Of a DNA stretch of 64,000 nt, positions 35,278-44,560 are shown one piece after another (position 1 is the first letter of the stretch; every line of letters begins with the position of its first letter). Position numbers and translations under genes: made by a program. The notes beneath the pieces were generated by a model. That model did no database searches. It saw only the letters and a program-made list of their open reading frames with translations, and was not told where the DNA came from. Source of the stretch: Oceanospirillaceae bacterium (GTDB lineage Bacteria; Pseudomonadota; Gammaproteobacteria; Pseudomonadales; Balneatricaceae); NCBI GenBank assembly GCA_013373085.1, contig JABXIM010000013.1:62001-126000 (forward strand), written 5' to 3'.

Positions 35278-36335
35278 CAGGCGTCCTCCTTGAGACCGCG
35301 TTTCGGCCGGGCATGGCCATAGGTGCGCGGCTGGGTGTACTGGTCGATAAAGGGCGCGGCCAGGTTCATCAGCAGTACCGCGAAGGCCACCGCATCTGGA
35401 TAGCTGCCCCAGGTGCGGATGACGAACACCAGCAGGCCGATGCCGGCGCCGTAGTAGAGCTTGCCGCGGTTACTGGTGGCGGCGGTCACCGGGTCCGTGG
35501 CGATAAAAAAGGCCCCGAGCATGGTGGCGCCCATGGTCAGGTGGAAGAACGGATCGGCGAAGCTATCCGGCGCGAACAGGTAGAACAGCGTCGAGATGGC
35601 GGCCAGGGTGCCGAGCATCGACACCGGCGTGTGCCAGGTGAATACCTTGCGGTAGAGCAGAAAGACGCCGCCCATGAAGTAGGCGGCGGCGACCGCGTGC
35701 CAGGCGCCGACGCCGTTGGCCAGTACGTTGGACTCGCGGAACGCCTCCTCGGTGGTCAGGCCGCCGCGGTGGCGCAGCTCGTCGAGCGGCGTCGCCGAGG
35801 TGAAGGCGTCAATTGCACTGTGGTCCAGGGCGCCGAAGATCACCTTGAAGGTATCGATCAGTCCCAGCACGTGCCAGCCGTCGTCGCCCTGCAGTACGAA
35901 GGGGGCTGTCCAGCGGGTCATGTCGACCGGGAAGGAGACCAGCAGCAGGGCATAGGCGACCATTGCCGGGTTGAACGGGTTGTTGCCGAGGCCGCCGTAC
36001 AGGTGCTTGGCGATGACGATGGCGACGAAAATCCCCACCAGCGTCAGCCACCAGGGCGAGAAGGGTGGCAGCGCCAGGCCCAGCAGCAGCGCCGTGACCA
36101 GTGCGCTGGAGTCGCGCAGGTAGAAACCGACCGGGCGGCGGCGCAGCTTCATGATCGCGGCTTCGAAGCCGATTGCCAGCAACATGGCCCAGCCGATCTG
36201 GATCAGCGTGCCCCAGCCGAAGAAGAAGGTCATTGCCGCGATACCCGGCAAGGCCGCGATCAGCAGCAGCCGCATGATCTTGGGCGTGCTGCCCGCGTTA
36301 TGCAGATGCGGTGAACTGGAACGGATCAGTGCCAT
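35277..36335 (-). CDS. rnfD: Rnf electron transport complex subunit D
   Basis: Membrane subunit of 352 residues with about nine helices. It starts with the family block SSPHLHNAGSTPKIMRLLLI. HLYGGLGNNPFNPAMVAYAL and MGATMLGAFFIATDPVTAAT are conserved RnfD/NqrB features. SATPLDELR carries the threonine of the covalent FMN site. It lies 12 bases downstream of rnfC. Confidence 0.94.
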   Translation of the reverse strand: MALIRSSSPHLHNAGSTPKIMRLLLIAALPGIAAMTFFFGWGTLIQIGWAMLLAIGFEAAIMKLRRRPVGFYLRDSSALVTALLLGLALPPFSPWWLTLVGIFVAIVIAKHLYGGLGNNPFNPAMVAYALLLVSFPVDMTRWTAPFVLQGDDGWHVLGLIDTFKVIFGALDHSAIDAFTSATPLDELRHRGGLTTEEAFRESNVLANGVGAWHAVAAAYFMGGVFLLYRKVFTWHTPVSMLGTLAAISTLFYLFAPDSFADPFFHLTMGATMLGAFFIATDPVTAATSNRGKLYYGAGIGLLVFVIRTWGSYPDAVAFAVLLMNLAAPFIDQYTQPRTYGHARPKRGLKEDA

Positions 36336-36347
36336 GCTGTAACTATC

Positions 36348-39050
36348 CTATTCGAAACGGCTGAGGGTCTGGTTCAGTTCGTCGGCCTTGCGGCTCGCCT
36401 CGCGCAGGGCCTGCTCGAGCGGGGCGCGTTCCTCGTCGGCGGCCTTGCCCAGGGCACGTTCGGCCTTGGTCACGGCGGCCCGGGCCATGGCGGCATCGAT
36501 CTGCAGCTGCTTGAGGTCGACGCCGACAGCGGCAGCTTCGGCGACGCGGGCCTGCTCGGCAGCATCCAGTTCCGCCTTGGCGGCATCGTGGCGCTGTCGC
36601 AGCTCCTGCACCTCCACCTCGCTGCCTTCGCCGTCGTCCAGCGCTTTCTCGGCTTTTTTCAGCTTGGTGCGCATGATCGATACCTGCTGCTTGAGCGCCT
36701 TGAGATCGGGCTTTGCGGCTGCGACAGGCGTTTCGTCCTGGCCGCCGGCGGCTTCCCAGGCCCTGCGGGCTTCGTCATATTTGCCCTGCAGCTTGGCGAC
36801 GCCGGCTTTCATCTTCTCGGCGGCAGGGCTACCGCTGGCGATGGCGCCATCCAGCGCCTGCTGCGCTTTCTCGACCTTGCCCCTGGCGGCATCCATATCG
36901 GCCTTGAGTTCGGCAACCTTTTCAGCGCTCGCGCCGGGCTGGGCGTTGCCGGCGGCGGCTTCCCAGGCCTTGCGGGCCTCGTCGTACTTGCCCTGCAGCT
37001 TGGCAACGCCGGCTTTCATCTTCTCGGCGGCCGGGCTGCCGCTGGCGATGGCGTCATCCAGCGCCTTCTGCGCTTTCTCGACCTTGCCCCGGGCGGCGTC
37101 CATGTCGGACTTCAGCTCCGCCACCCTGGCGGCGTCGGCGCCGCCTCCGGTTCCGCCCTTCTCCGCGGCGTCATAGGCCTGTTGCGCGGTCTCGGCCTTG
37201 GCGCTCAGCTCCTGTACCGTGAGGCGCAGCTGTTCGACGCCGTCCAGCCCCTTGTCTTCGGCGTTCTTGAGCGCTTTCTCGGCCTGCTTGAGCTTGGTGC
37301 GGGCAACGGCGGCGGCAGTCTTGAGCTGCTTCAGGTCCGGCTGGCCGGCGCCTGCAGCTTCGCCGCGCTCGGCTGCATCCAGTGTCTTCTGGGCATCGTC
37401 CGCTTTCTGCTGCGCCTGCTGCAGCTCTGATTCCAGCGTCGCCAGGTCGGCGTTGCCGTTCTCGCGGGCGCTGTCGAGTGCTTTCTGGGCCTTTTTCAGC
37501 TTGGTACGAGCCACCGCGGCGGCGGTTTTCAGCGTCTTGATATCGCTTTGGCCGTTGTTCGCCGCGGGAGCGGCTGTGGCGACCTCGTCCTTCTTCTTGG
37601 CCTGGTTGCGGGCCGCTTCCTCGGCACGGGCCTTGCGCCGCGCCTCCTTTTCGGCTTTCTCGGCCTCGAGGCGTGCCTGGCGTGCCTCGAAGCGCTGCCG
37701 CGCGTGCTCGGCCTTGCGCTGCTCGGCCTCTTCGGTGCGGATTTCTGCCTTGGCGTTGCGGTAGTACTGCACCAGCGGAATATAGCTGGAGCAGACGTAG
37801 GAACAGGCGCCGCATTCGATGCAGTCGAACAGGTTGTGGTGCTTGGCCTTGTCCAGCTCGCGTCCCTTGGCGAACCAGTACAGCTGCTGCGGCAGCAGCT
37901 CGGCCGGGCAGACCTGCTCGCACAGGCCGCAGCGAATGCATTCCTGCGCCGGCGGTGCCGGCGGCATCTCGTGGTGGGTGGCTGCGATCAGGCAGTTGGT
38001 GGATTTGATCACCGGGATCTGATCGTTGTCGACGGAAAAGCCCATCATCGGACCGCCCACCACCAGCCGGTAGAGCTTGCGGTCATTGATGCGGCTGGCC
38101 TCGAGCAGCAGTTTGTAAGGCGTGCCGAGCAGGGTTTCGAAATTCTGCGGCTGGCCCAGGGCGTCGCCGGTCAGGGTGACGATACGGGAGATCAGTGGCT
38201 CGCCGTGGTGCACCGCACGGGCAATCGCATGGGCGGTACCGACGTTCTGGCAGACGATGCCGACATCGGCAGGGATACGGCCGCTCGGGACCTCGACGTC
38301 GGTGAGCAGCTTGATCAGCTGCTTCTCGCCGCCGGACGGGTATTTGGTCGGCACCACCCGGATGTCGATATTGAGCGGATTGCCCTTGAGCGCCTTCTCC
38401 AGCGCCTTGATCGCCTGCGGCTTGTTGTCCTCAATGCCGATCAGGATATGACTCGGCTCGAGCAGGTGAGCGATCACTTCGATACCGGCAACGATATCGC
38501 CTGCGCGCTCGCGCATCAGCATGTCGTCGGCGGTGATATAGGGCTCGCACTCGGCGGCGTTGATGACCAGGGTATTGACGATATGGTCTTCGCTCAGATG
38601 CAGCTTGACGTCGGTCGGGAAACCGGCGCCGCCCATCCCGGCGATACCGCTGTTGCGAATGAAGTCGATCAGTTCGGTCTTGGGTACCCGGCGATAGTCC
38701 GCAAGGCCGGCGTGTTCGATCCAGCGGTCTTCGCCGTCAGCCTCGAGCATGATGCAGGTGCCCTCCATGCCGGAGGCATGGGGAACCGGGTAGGGGCCGA
38801 TGGCGCTGATCACGCCGGAGGTCGGTGCGTGCAGCGCGGCGCTGACGCGCCCTGCGGCCTCGGCAATACGCTGTCCTTTGAGCACAGTGTCGCCAGCCTT
38901 GACCAGTGGCTCGGCCGGGGCACCGATGTGCTGCGACAGCGGCAGCACCAGGTGCTGCGGCAGGGGCGCCTGGCGAATCGGGCTGCGGGTGGACTGGCGC
39001 TTGTTCTCGGGCGGGTGGACCCCGCCATGGAATGCAAATACGTGGCCCAT
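36348..39050 (-). CDS. rnfC: Rnf electron transport complex subunit C with long repetitive C-terminal extension
   Basis: Peripheral NADH- and flavin-binding subunit of 900 residues, clearly longer than E. coli RsxC (about 740). The conserved N-terminal part has GGVHPPENK, GMGGAGFPTDVKL and NAAECEPYI. Two 4Fe-4S motifs follow: CIRCGLCEQVCP and CIECGACSYVCSS. From about residue 450 on there is only a charged Ala/Lys/Glu coiled-coil tail. It includes three or four copies of a LKTAAAVARTKLKKAQKAL-type unit and a near-identical 69-residue tandem duplication. The ATG at 39050 overlaps the rnfB stop (TGATG); the open frame continues upstream but without family similarity. Confidence 0.95.
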   Translation of the reverse strand: MGHVFAFHGGVHPPENKRQSTRSPIRQAPLPQHLVLPLSQHIGAPAEPLVKAGDTVLKGQRIAEAAGRVSAALHAPTSGVISAIGPYPVPHASGMEGTCIMLEADGEDRWIEHAGLADYRRVPKTELIDFIRNSGIAGMGGAGFPTDVKLHLSEDHIVNTLVINAAECEPYITADDMLMRERAGDIVAGIEVIAHLLEPSHILIGIEDNKPQAIKALEKALKGNPLNIDIRVVPTKYPSGGEKQLIKLLTDVEVPSGRIPADVGIVCQNVGTAHAIARAVHHGEPLISRIVTLTGDALGQPQNFETLLGTPYKLLLEASRINDRKLYRLVVGGPMMGFSVDNDQIPVIKSTNCLIAATHHEMPPAPPAQECIRCGLCEQVCPAELLPQQLYWFAKGRELDKAKHHNLFDCIECGACSYVCSSYIPLVQYYRNAKAEIRTEEAEQRKAEHARQRFEARQARLEAEKAEKEARRKARAEEAARNQAKKKDEVATAAPAANNGQSDIKTLKTAAAVARTKLKKAQKALDSARENGNADLATLESELQQAQQKADDAQKTLDAAERGEAAGAGQPDLKQLKTAAAVARTKLKQAEKALKNAEDKGLDGVEQLRLTVQELSAKAETAQQAYDAAEKGGTGGGADAARVAELKSDMDAARGKVEKAQKALDDAIASGSPAAEKMKAGVAKLQGKYDEARKAWEAAAGNAQPGASAEKVAELKADMDAARGKVEKAQQALDGAIASGSPAAEKMKAGVAKLQGKYDEARRAWEAAGGQDETPVAAAKPDLKALKQQVSIMRTKLKKAEKALDDGEGSEVEVQELRQRHDAAKAELDAAEQARVAEAAAVGVDLKQLQIDAAMARAAVTKAERALGKAADEERAPLEQALREASRKADELNQTLSRFE
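36751..37127 (-). repeat. In-frame tandem duplication in the rnfC tail, 207-bp period
   Basis: About 170 bases at 36751-36920 are repeated with high identity at 36958-37127. Both encode the DMDAARGKVEKAQ to GKYDEARKAWEAA segment. Near-identity at DNA level suggests recent duplication or gene-conversion-like homogenisation. Confidence 0.85.
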
Positions 39051-39649
39051 CAGGCGGCGTCTCCGTGCTGCATCTGGCCACGTCCTGCGTCGGTGGCGAT
39101 CAGTTGTACGCCGGGCGTCGGCGCCGGCCATTTCCAGGTGTTCAGGGTGGTTTCGATCGGGATCATGTCGATACAGTCGACCGGGCAGGGCTCGACGCAG
39201 AGGTCGCAACCGGTGCACTCGGAGGCGATGACGGTGTGCATCTGCTTGGCGGCGCCGAGGATGGCGTCAACCGGGCAGGCCTGGATGCACTTGGTACAGC
39301 CGATACATTCGTCTTCGCGAATGTAGGCGACGGAGCGGGGCTTCTCCTCGCCGTGCTCGTCATCGAGGGGGATCGCCTCCACGTCGAGCAGATCGGCCAG
39401 CGCCTCGATGGTGGACTGGCCGCCCGGCGGGCACTTGTTGATGGCGTCGCCGCCGGCGATGGCCTCGGCGTAGGGACGGCAGCCCGGGTAACCGCACTGA
39501 CCGCACTGGGTCTGGGGCAGCAGGCCGTCGATCTGATCGACGATGGGGTTGCCCTCGACCTTGAAGCGTACCGAGGCGAAGCCGAGCAGGATGCCGAATA
39601 AGGTGGCGAGGCCCAGCAGGACGAGTATCGCAATAATAACAGCGCTCAT
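39050..39649 (-). CDS. rnfB: Rnf electron transport complex subunit B
   Basis: Membrane-anchored iron-sulfur subunit of 199 residues. One N-terminal transmembrane helix ([19 protein letters not shown]) is followed by a first cluster motif [16 protein letters not shown]. Two ferredoxin-type 4Fe-4S motifs follow, [16 protein letters not shown] and [16 protein letters not shown]. It is the electron entry/exit subunit that contacts ferredoxin. rnfA lies 13 bases upstream and rnfC overlaps its stop. Confidence 0.95.
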   Translation of the reverse strand: MSAVIIAILVLLGLATLFGILLGFASVRFKVEGNPIVDQIDGLLPQTQCGQCGYPGCRPYAEAIAGGDAINKCPPGGQSTIEALADLLDVEAIPLDDEHGEEKPRSVAYIREDECIGCTKCIQACPVDAILGAAKQMHTVIASECTGCDLCVEPCPVDCIDMIPIETTLNTWKWPAPTPGVQLIATDAGRGQMQHGDAA

Positions 39650-39662
39650 GAATTTTCCCCGC

Positions 39663-40244
39663 TCAGAACGAAACCAGGCCGGTGAAGCCCATGAAAGCGA
39701 GCGACATCAGGCCGGCGGTGACCATGCCGATGGCAGCGCCGCGGAACGGGACCGGGACGTCGGCAACAGCGACGCGCTCGCGGATCGCCGAGAACAGGAT
39801 CAGCGCCAGGGAAAAACCGACCGCGGCCCCGAAGCCGTAGACGATCGATTCCATGAAGCCGTTCATCTTCTTGATGTTCAGCAGCGCCACGCCGAGCACC
39901 GCGCAGTTGGTGGTGATCAGCGGCAGGAAGATGCCCAGTACGCGGTACAGCAGCGGGCTGGTCTTGCGCACCACCATCTCGGTGAACTGCACCACCACGG
40001 CGATCACCAGAATGAAGGAGATGGTCTTGAGGAAGGCCATCTCCAGCGGCGCCAGCAGGTAGCTGTAGACCAGGTAACTGCAGACGGAGGACAGAGTCAG
40101 CACGAAGGTGGTGGCCAGTGACATCCCCATCGCCGTTTCCAGCTTGTTGGAGACGCCCATGAAGGGACACAGGCCCAGGAACTGGACCAGGACAAAGTTG
40201 TTCACCAGCACGGTGCTGATCAGAATAAGCAGAAATTCCGTCAT
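39663..40244 (-). CDS. rnfA: Rnf electron transport complex subunit A
   Basis: Integral membrane subunit of 193 residues with six helices, paralogous to RnfE. The N terminus [20 protein letters not shown] and the central [17 protein letters not shown] carry the conserved cysteines of the RnfA/NqrE family. It is the first gene of the rnfABCDGE-nth operon. The upstream 300-bp gap should contain the promoter; a CTGATC/GATCAG dyad lies at 40365-40383 there. Confidence 0.95.
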   Translation of the reverse strand: MTEFLLILISTVLVNNFVLVQFLGLCPFMGVSNKLETAMGMSLATTFVLTLSSVCSYLVYSYLLAPLEMAFLKTISFILVIAVVVQFTEMVVRKTSPLLYRVLGIFLPLITTNCAVLGVALLNIKKMNGFMESIVYGFGAAVGFSLALILFSAIRERVAVADVPVPFRGAAIGMVTAGLMSLAFMGFTGLVSF

Positions 40245-40545
40245 TGCGATGCTCTAGTCGTATGGGAGGGGCAATCTCCCGGAGCCGCCATTCAGGGCGC
40301 GTGCCGGCACACGCCCTCCGTAAATCCGTCTAGTCTCTAAAGTCGGCGAGCTAGATTGTGCAGGCTGATCGAATTGTGATCAGTCTTTGAAAACAGCGGG
40401 CCAAATTTTACCGGATTGCGCCGGCGCCGGTAAGGCCTGTACCGGTTTTAGCAGGCCTGAGCGGCCAAACATCAAGGCCCGGGGGCAGTGAACTGCGCCC
40501 GGGCCTCGGGAAAGTACGGCGCCGGCGGGGCCGGCACCGGTACGC
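40245..40545. other. Intergenic region between cysN and rnfA
   Basis: No gene is seen. A 6-bp dyad CTGATC-N7-GATCAG lies at 40365-40383 on the rnfA side. On the cysN side the strong hairpin described separately lies at 40475-40506. Confidence 0.5.
40475..40506 (-). terminator. Long GC-rich hairpin after cysN
   Basis: AGGCCCGGG pairs with CCCGGGCCT, and inside it GCAGT pairs with ACTGC around a 2-base loop. It lies about 40 bases after the cysN stop. The minus strand continues TTGATGTTTGG, a poor T-run, so it may terminate or protect the mRNA. Confidence 0.5.
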
Positions 40546-42270
40546 TTACGCCAGGGCGTGTGCCTTGAGCAGCGCCAGCAGAGCCTTGACCTGCTCGGTC
40601 GGGTTCTGAACTGCGCCGTTGATGCGCAGGTCGCCGCTCTGGCCATTGAGGTCGACGCTGAGCGCGCCGGCCGCCTCGGCAACACCGTCGATCAGTACCA
40701 CCAGGCCGTTGTCGGCCAGCAGCTGGGCGGTTTCGGCGATGCTGCCCTGGAGCGCCACCGGCAGATTGCGCTCGCTCAGCACGGCCACGGCGCGGCCGGC
40801 GTCGAACAGGCGCTTTTCGGCGCTGTAGAGCAGGGTGTCACGGGCCTCTTCGGTGCCGCCGCTGATGGCGACGATAGCCGCACGCTGGCCGTAGCGGCGT
40901 TCCTTGTCGGCGCGGCTCACCAGGGGCTCTGCACTGATGTCCTTGATATCGTCCAGCAGTGCCTGCTCACCGTCGTTGACGATCATGCCGGCCGCGACAG
41001 TGGCATTGCTCAGGCGGTCGACGACGATGAAGGAGCCGGTGCCGCGGTGTGCGCGATAGTCGTCGGCGATGATCGCGCGTTCGACGCTGATTTCGCAGCG
41101 GGCGATCTCGTTGAGGCCGAGGCCACTCGTTTCGGACTGCTCCAGGGTGTTGACGTCGATGCGGTGGCGGATATGGCTGATGCCGCCGGCCACGGTCTGG
41201 GTCGCCAGCTTGATGTCGTAGGTGCGGCCCGGCACCAGCTCGGCTTCGGCCATCCATACCAGCATGGCGTCGAAGCGGGTGGTGACGTCCGGTACCTTGT
41301 CGCTGTGCACCAGGATGTCGCCGCGGGAAACGTCGATTTCGTCTTCCAGCGTCAGGGTTACGGACATCGGCGGGAAGGCCTCGTCCAGGTCGCCCTCGAA
41401 GGTGACGATCGACTTGACCTTGCTCGACTTGCCGGACGGCAGCACGGTCACGGCATCACCCGGCTTCACGGTGCCGGCGGTCAGGGTGCCGCAGTAGCCG
41501 CGGAAGTCCAGGTGCGGACGGTTGACATACTGCACCGGGAAGCGCAGCTCGTCGAAGTTGTGGTCGTTGGCGATCTCGACCGACTCGAGCAGGCTCATCA
41601 GCGGCTCGCCCTGGTACCAGGGGGACTTCTCGGACAGCGACACGACGTTGTCGCCCTTGAGTGCCGACATCGGTACGAACTCGACATCCGGCAGTCGCAG
41701 GTTCTTGGTGAAGTCGAGGTAGTCGGCCTTGATCTGCTCGAAGCGCTCCTGGCTGAAGTCGACCAGGTCCATCTTGTTGACCGCGACGATGACGTGCTTG
41801 ATGCCCAGCAGGGATACGATGAAGCTGTGGCGCTTGGTCTGAACCTGCACGCCGTGGCGGGCGTCGATCAGGATGATGGCCAGGTCGCAGGTCGAGGCGC
41901 CGGTCGCCATGTTGCGGGTGTACTGCTCGTGCCCCGGGGTGTCGGCGATGATGAACTTGCGCTTGGCGGTGGAGAAGTAGCGGTAGGCCACGTCGATGGT
42001 GATGCCCTGCTCGCGTTCCGCCTGCAGGCCGTCGACCAGCAGCGCCAGGTCGATCTCGTCGCCGGTGGTGCCGACTTTCTTGCTGTCGTTCTGGATTGCC
42101 GCCAGCTGATCTTCATAGATCATCTTGGAGTCGTGCAGCAGGCGGCCGATCAGCGTGGACTTGCCGTCGTCGACGCTGCCGCAGGTCAGAAACCGCAGCA
42201 GTTCCTTGTTCTCGTGCTGTGCCAGGTAGGCTTCGATATCGGTTGCGATCAGATCGCTTTGATGGCTCAT
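40546..42270 (-). CDS. cysN: Sulfate adenylyltransferase large subunit CysN with degenerate CysC-like C-terminal domain
   Basis: GTPase subunit of ATP sulfurylase, 574 residues. The translation-factor-like GTPase has the P-loop [24 protein letters not shown] and AVNKMDLVD, followed by two beta-barrel domains. From about residue 455 the protein continues with [20 protein letters not shown], the usual lead-in to an APS kinase domain. There, however, the expected GLSGAGKST P-loop reads [10 protein letters not shown] and the rest is shortened to about 120 residues. The APS kinase activity is therefore presumably absent. The ATG at 42270 is preferred because GGAGA lies 7 bases before it. cysD lies 94 bases upstream. 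Confidence 0.93.
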   Translation of the reverse strand: MSHQSDLIATDIEAYLAQHENKELLRFLTCGSVDDGKSTLIGRLLHDSKMIYEDQLAAIQNDSKKVGTTGDEIDLALLVDGLQAEREQGITIDVAYRYFSTAKRKFIIADTPGHEQYTRNMATGASTCDLAIILIDARHGVQVQTKRHSFIVSLLGIKHVIVAVNKMDLVDFSQERFEQIKADYLDFTKNLRLPDVEFVPMSALKGDNVVSLSEKSPWYQGEPLMSLLESVEIANDHNFDELRFPVQYVNRPHLDFRGYCGTLTAGTVKPGDAVTVLPSGKSSKVKSIVTFEGDLDEAFPPMSVTLTLEDEIDVSRGDILVHSDKVPDVTTRFDAMLVWMAEAELVPGRTYDIKLATQTVAGGISHIRHRIDVNTLEQSETSGLGLNEIARCEISVERAIIADDYRAHRGTGSFIVVDRLSNATVAAGMIVNDGEQALLDDIKDISAEPLVSRADKERRYGQRAAIVAISGGTEEARDTLLYSAEKRLFDAGRAVAVLSERNLPVALQGSIAETAQLLADNGLVVLIDGVAEAAGALSVDLNGQSGDLRINGAVQNPTEQVKALLALLKAHALA

Positions 42271-42364
42271 CGGTGTCTCCATGGGAAACGCGGCATCGCG
42301 GCCGCGCTTCTGAATTCTTCTGTAACTCTAACTGCCGCCCAATGTCGGGCGTGCTGTTGCCGCG

Positions 42365-43282
42365 TCAGAAATAACCTTCCATTTTCTTCTGTTCCATCGA
42401 GCCTGCGCTGTCGTGGTCGATGGCGCGGCCCTGGCGCTCGGAGGTGGTGGCGAGCAGCATTTCCTGGATGATTTCCGGCAGGGTGTCGGCTTCGGATTCG
42501 ATGGCGCCGGTCAGCGGATAGCAGCCCAGGGTACGGAAGCGGACTTTCTTCATCTGTGGCTCTTCACCTGGCTCCAGCGGCATGCGGTCGTCGTCGACCA
42601 TGATCTGCATGCCGTCGCGCTCGACTACCGGGCGCAGCGCGGAGTAGTACAGCGGCACGATTTCGATGTTCTCGAGGTAGATGTACTGCCAGATGTCCAG
42701 CTCGGTCCAGTTTGACAGCGGGAAAACGCGGATGCTTTCGCCCTTGTCGACGCGGGTGTTGTAGATGTTCCACAGCTCCGGGCGCTGGTTTTTCGGATCC
42801 CAGCGGTGGTGCTTGTCGCGGAACGAGAATACGCGCTCCTTGGCGCGGGATTTCTCCTCATCGCGGCGCGCGCCGCCGAACGCCGCGTCGAACTTGTACT
42901 TGTCCAGTGCCTGCTTCAGGCCCTGGGTCTTCATGATGTCGGTGTGCTTCTTGGAGCCGTGCACGAAGGGGCTGATGCCCATCTCGACACCTTCCGGGTT
43001 GATATGGACGATCAGGTCCATGCCGGCTTCTTCGGCCATGCGGTCGCGGAAGGCGATCATGTCCCTGAATTTCCAGGTCGTGTCGATGTGCATCAGCGGA
43101 AACGGCGGCTTGCCCGGGTGGAAAGCCTTGCGGGCCAGGTGCAGCATCACCGACGAGTCCTTGCCGATGGAGTAAAGCATGACCGGGTTGTCGAAGCTCG
43201 CGGCAACTTCGCGGATGATATGGATGCTCTCCGCTTCCAGCTGTCTGAGGTGCGTCAGACGGTGTTCCGGCAACTGATTCAT
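42365..43282 (-). CDS. cysD: Sulfate adenylyltransferase small subunit
   Basis: Forms ATP sulfurylase with CysN, making APS from sulfate and ATP; 305 residues. The PP-loop-type signature [20 protein letters not shown] and the family blocks [20 protein letters not shown]-like text, [17 protein letters not shown] and [13 protein letters not shown] are evident. It is the first gene of the minus-strand cysDN pair, divergent from the TauE/SafE permease with a 270-bp AT-rich gap that probably holds CysB-controlled promoters. Confidence 0.95.
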   Translation of the reverse strand: MNQLPEHRLTHLRQLEAESIHIIREVAASFDNPVMLYSIGKDSSVMLHLARKAFHPGKPPFPLMHIDTTWKFRDMIAFRDRMAEEAGMDLIVHINPEGVEMGISPFVHGSKKHTDIMKTQGLKQALDKYKFDAAFGGARRDEEKSRAKERVFSFRDKHHRWDPKNQRPELWNIYNTRVDKGESIRVFPLSNWTELDIWQYIYLENIEIVPLYYSALRPVVERDGMQIMVDDDRMPLEPGEEPQMKKVRFRTLGCYPLTGAIESEADTLPEIIQEMLLATTSERQGRAIDHDSAGSMEQKKMEGYF

Positions 43283-43467
43283 GGATCGGGCCCTTTGTTC
43301 CTAATATATGTAACTCTTGGCCGCTACCAGCAGGCCATTTTGCGGCGCATTATTACAAAGTTCTTCATACAATCAAAAAGAATAAATTCAACTTCATTTA
43401 TTCTGTTCTGGAATATGGACCTTGTGTCGCGCGGATCGCGAAGGGGAGGCAAGATTGTGCTGATTGG

Positions 43468-43504
43468 TTATAACAAAATTTCTAATTAGTATTTTGCGTT
43501 ATAA
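43468..43504. promoter_or_regulatory. TTATAAC/GTTATAA dyad in the cysD-tauE intergenic region
   Basis: Perfect 7-bp arms with a 23-bp AT-rich spacer lie about 50 bases before the permease start. The position between divergent sulfur genes suggests a CysB-type (LysR) site, but CysB sites are degenerate and this is inference. Confidence 0.3.
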
Positions 43505-43552
43505 ACATGCGTCAGTATGATGGGCGCCTGTTATCAGTAGTGGGTTGCCAGC

Positions 43553-44338
43553 ATGGAAGTCGCATACAGTTTCGCGGGTTTGGTCGTGGGCTTCATCGTC
43601 GGCCTGACCGGTATCGGGGGCGGGGCCCTGATGACGCCGATCCTGATCGTCGTTTTTGGTATCGCGCCGGTCGTGGCCGTGAGCACCGACCTGCTGTACG
43701 CCGCGATTACCAAGTTCGGCGGTATGTGGTCCTATGCCCGCAAGAAAATGGTGCACTGGAAGGTCGTGGGTCTGCTGCTCTGCGGCAGCATACCGGGAAG
43801 CCTGCTGACGCTGAATTTCCTGAAGGGACTCGATGCCCTCGAAAGCATCGAGTCGCTGATGAACATGACGCTGGGCGTATCGCTGGTGCTGACCTCCGTC
43901 GCGGTGTTCCTGCGCAACCGCATCCGCGAGCGGGCGCTGGCGTTCGAGGATCATCCACTGGCCGACACAGCACGCAAGATCCGCCCCTATGCCACCGTGC
44001 TGATGGGGCTGGTGCTGGGAGCGCTGGTCACGCTGTCTTCGGTCGGCGCCGGTGCCCTCGGCACCGCGATGCTGATCCTGCTGTACCCGCGCATGACCAT
44101 GCCGGGCATTGTCGGCAGTGACCTGGTGCACGCGGTGGTGCTGACCAGCATCGCCGGCGCCGGGCACTACACGATGGGTAATGTCGACCTGTCGTTGCTG
44201 GTATACTTGCTGCTCGGTTCGCTGCCGGGGGTCTTCCTGGGCAGTCACGTCGGTGTGCGGCTCTCGCCCAAGGTGATGCAGCCGATCATGGGTTCCATTC
44301 TGTTTGCCATTGGCCTGCGCTTCGTGCTGGCGGGCTGA
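43553..44338 (+). CDS. TauE/SafE-family sulfite or organosulfonate permease
   Basis: Inner-membrane protein of 261 residues with about eight helices in two repeats, marked by VGLTGIGGGALMTPILI and LVTLSSVGAGALGTAMLIL, the signature of the TauE/SafE (DUF81) family. It sits between cysDN and cysI, so transport of sulfite or a related sulfur anion is likely. Direction and substrate are not decidable from sequence. A row of hairpins separates it from cysI. Confidence 0.87.
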   Translation: MEVAYSFAGLVVGFIVGLTGIGGGALMTPILIVVFGIAPVVAVSTDLLYAAITKFGGMWSYARKKMVHWKVVGLLLCGSIPGSLLTLNFLKGLDALESIESLMNMTLGVSLVLTSVAVFLRNRIRERALAFEDHPLADTARKIRPYATVLMGLVLGALVTLSSVGAGALGTAMLILLYPRMTMPGIVGSDLVHAVVLTSIAGAGHYTMGNVDLSLLVYLLLGSLPGVFLGSHVGVRLSPKVMQPIMGSILFAIGLRFVLAG

Positions 44339-44356
44339 GCGGGAGTATTGACCCTT

Positions 44357-44544
44357 CAATTAAATGGGCGTCCCGGCCGATTTAATTGTAGCCCTTGAAA
44401 ATCGGGCGTGATTTTGCGAAATCCCTTGATTTTCAAGGGCTAGCATTGGCTTTCAGCCAATGGAGATGCATCCATGCATCACAATATCAACCCGGAACGG
44501 GTTGATATCCACAGAATTCGAGGTGAATGGCGGCACAGCCGCCA
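44357..44544 (+). repeat. Array of six perfect hairpins upstream of cysI
   Basis: Consecutive stems are: CAATTAAAT/ATTTAATTG (44357-44388), AGCCCTTGAAAATC and its complement (14 bp, 44390-44441), CATTGGCT/AGCCAATG (loop TTC, 44444-44462), GATGCAT/ATGCATC (loop CC, 44465-44480), ATATCAACCCG/CGGGTTGATAT (loop GAA, 44484-44508) and TGGCGGC/GCCGCCA (loop ACA, 44528-44544). All arms are perfectly paired and unrelated in sequence. The last ends 16 bases before the cysI ATG. Confidence 0.9.
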
Positions 44545-44560
44545 CGCAAGGTGTTGGAGC

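Noticed and set aside
37548-39326. Open frame of nearly 600 codons antisense to rnfC and rnfB
   Set aside because: No motif or ribosome binding site; the sense strand has full Rnf subunits with iron-sulfur motifs.
40365-40383. CTGATC-N7-GATCAG considered as an FNR/Anr box upstream of rnfA
   Set aside because: FNR needs TTGAT-N4-ATCAA; spacing and flanks do not fit.
40558-42471. Open frame of over 630 codons antisense to cysN
   Set aside because: It arises from codon bias of the sense gene, which carries clear GTPase motifs.
43499-44359. 286-codon open frame antisense to the TauE/SafE permease, rich in Gln and His
   Set aside because: Low-complexity Gln/His/Arg composition is typical of antisense of a hydrophobic gene; no motif is seen.
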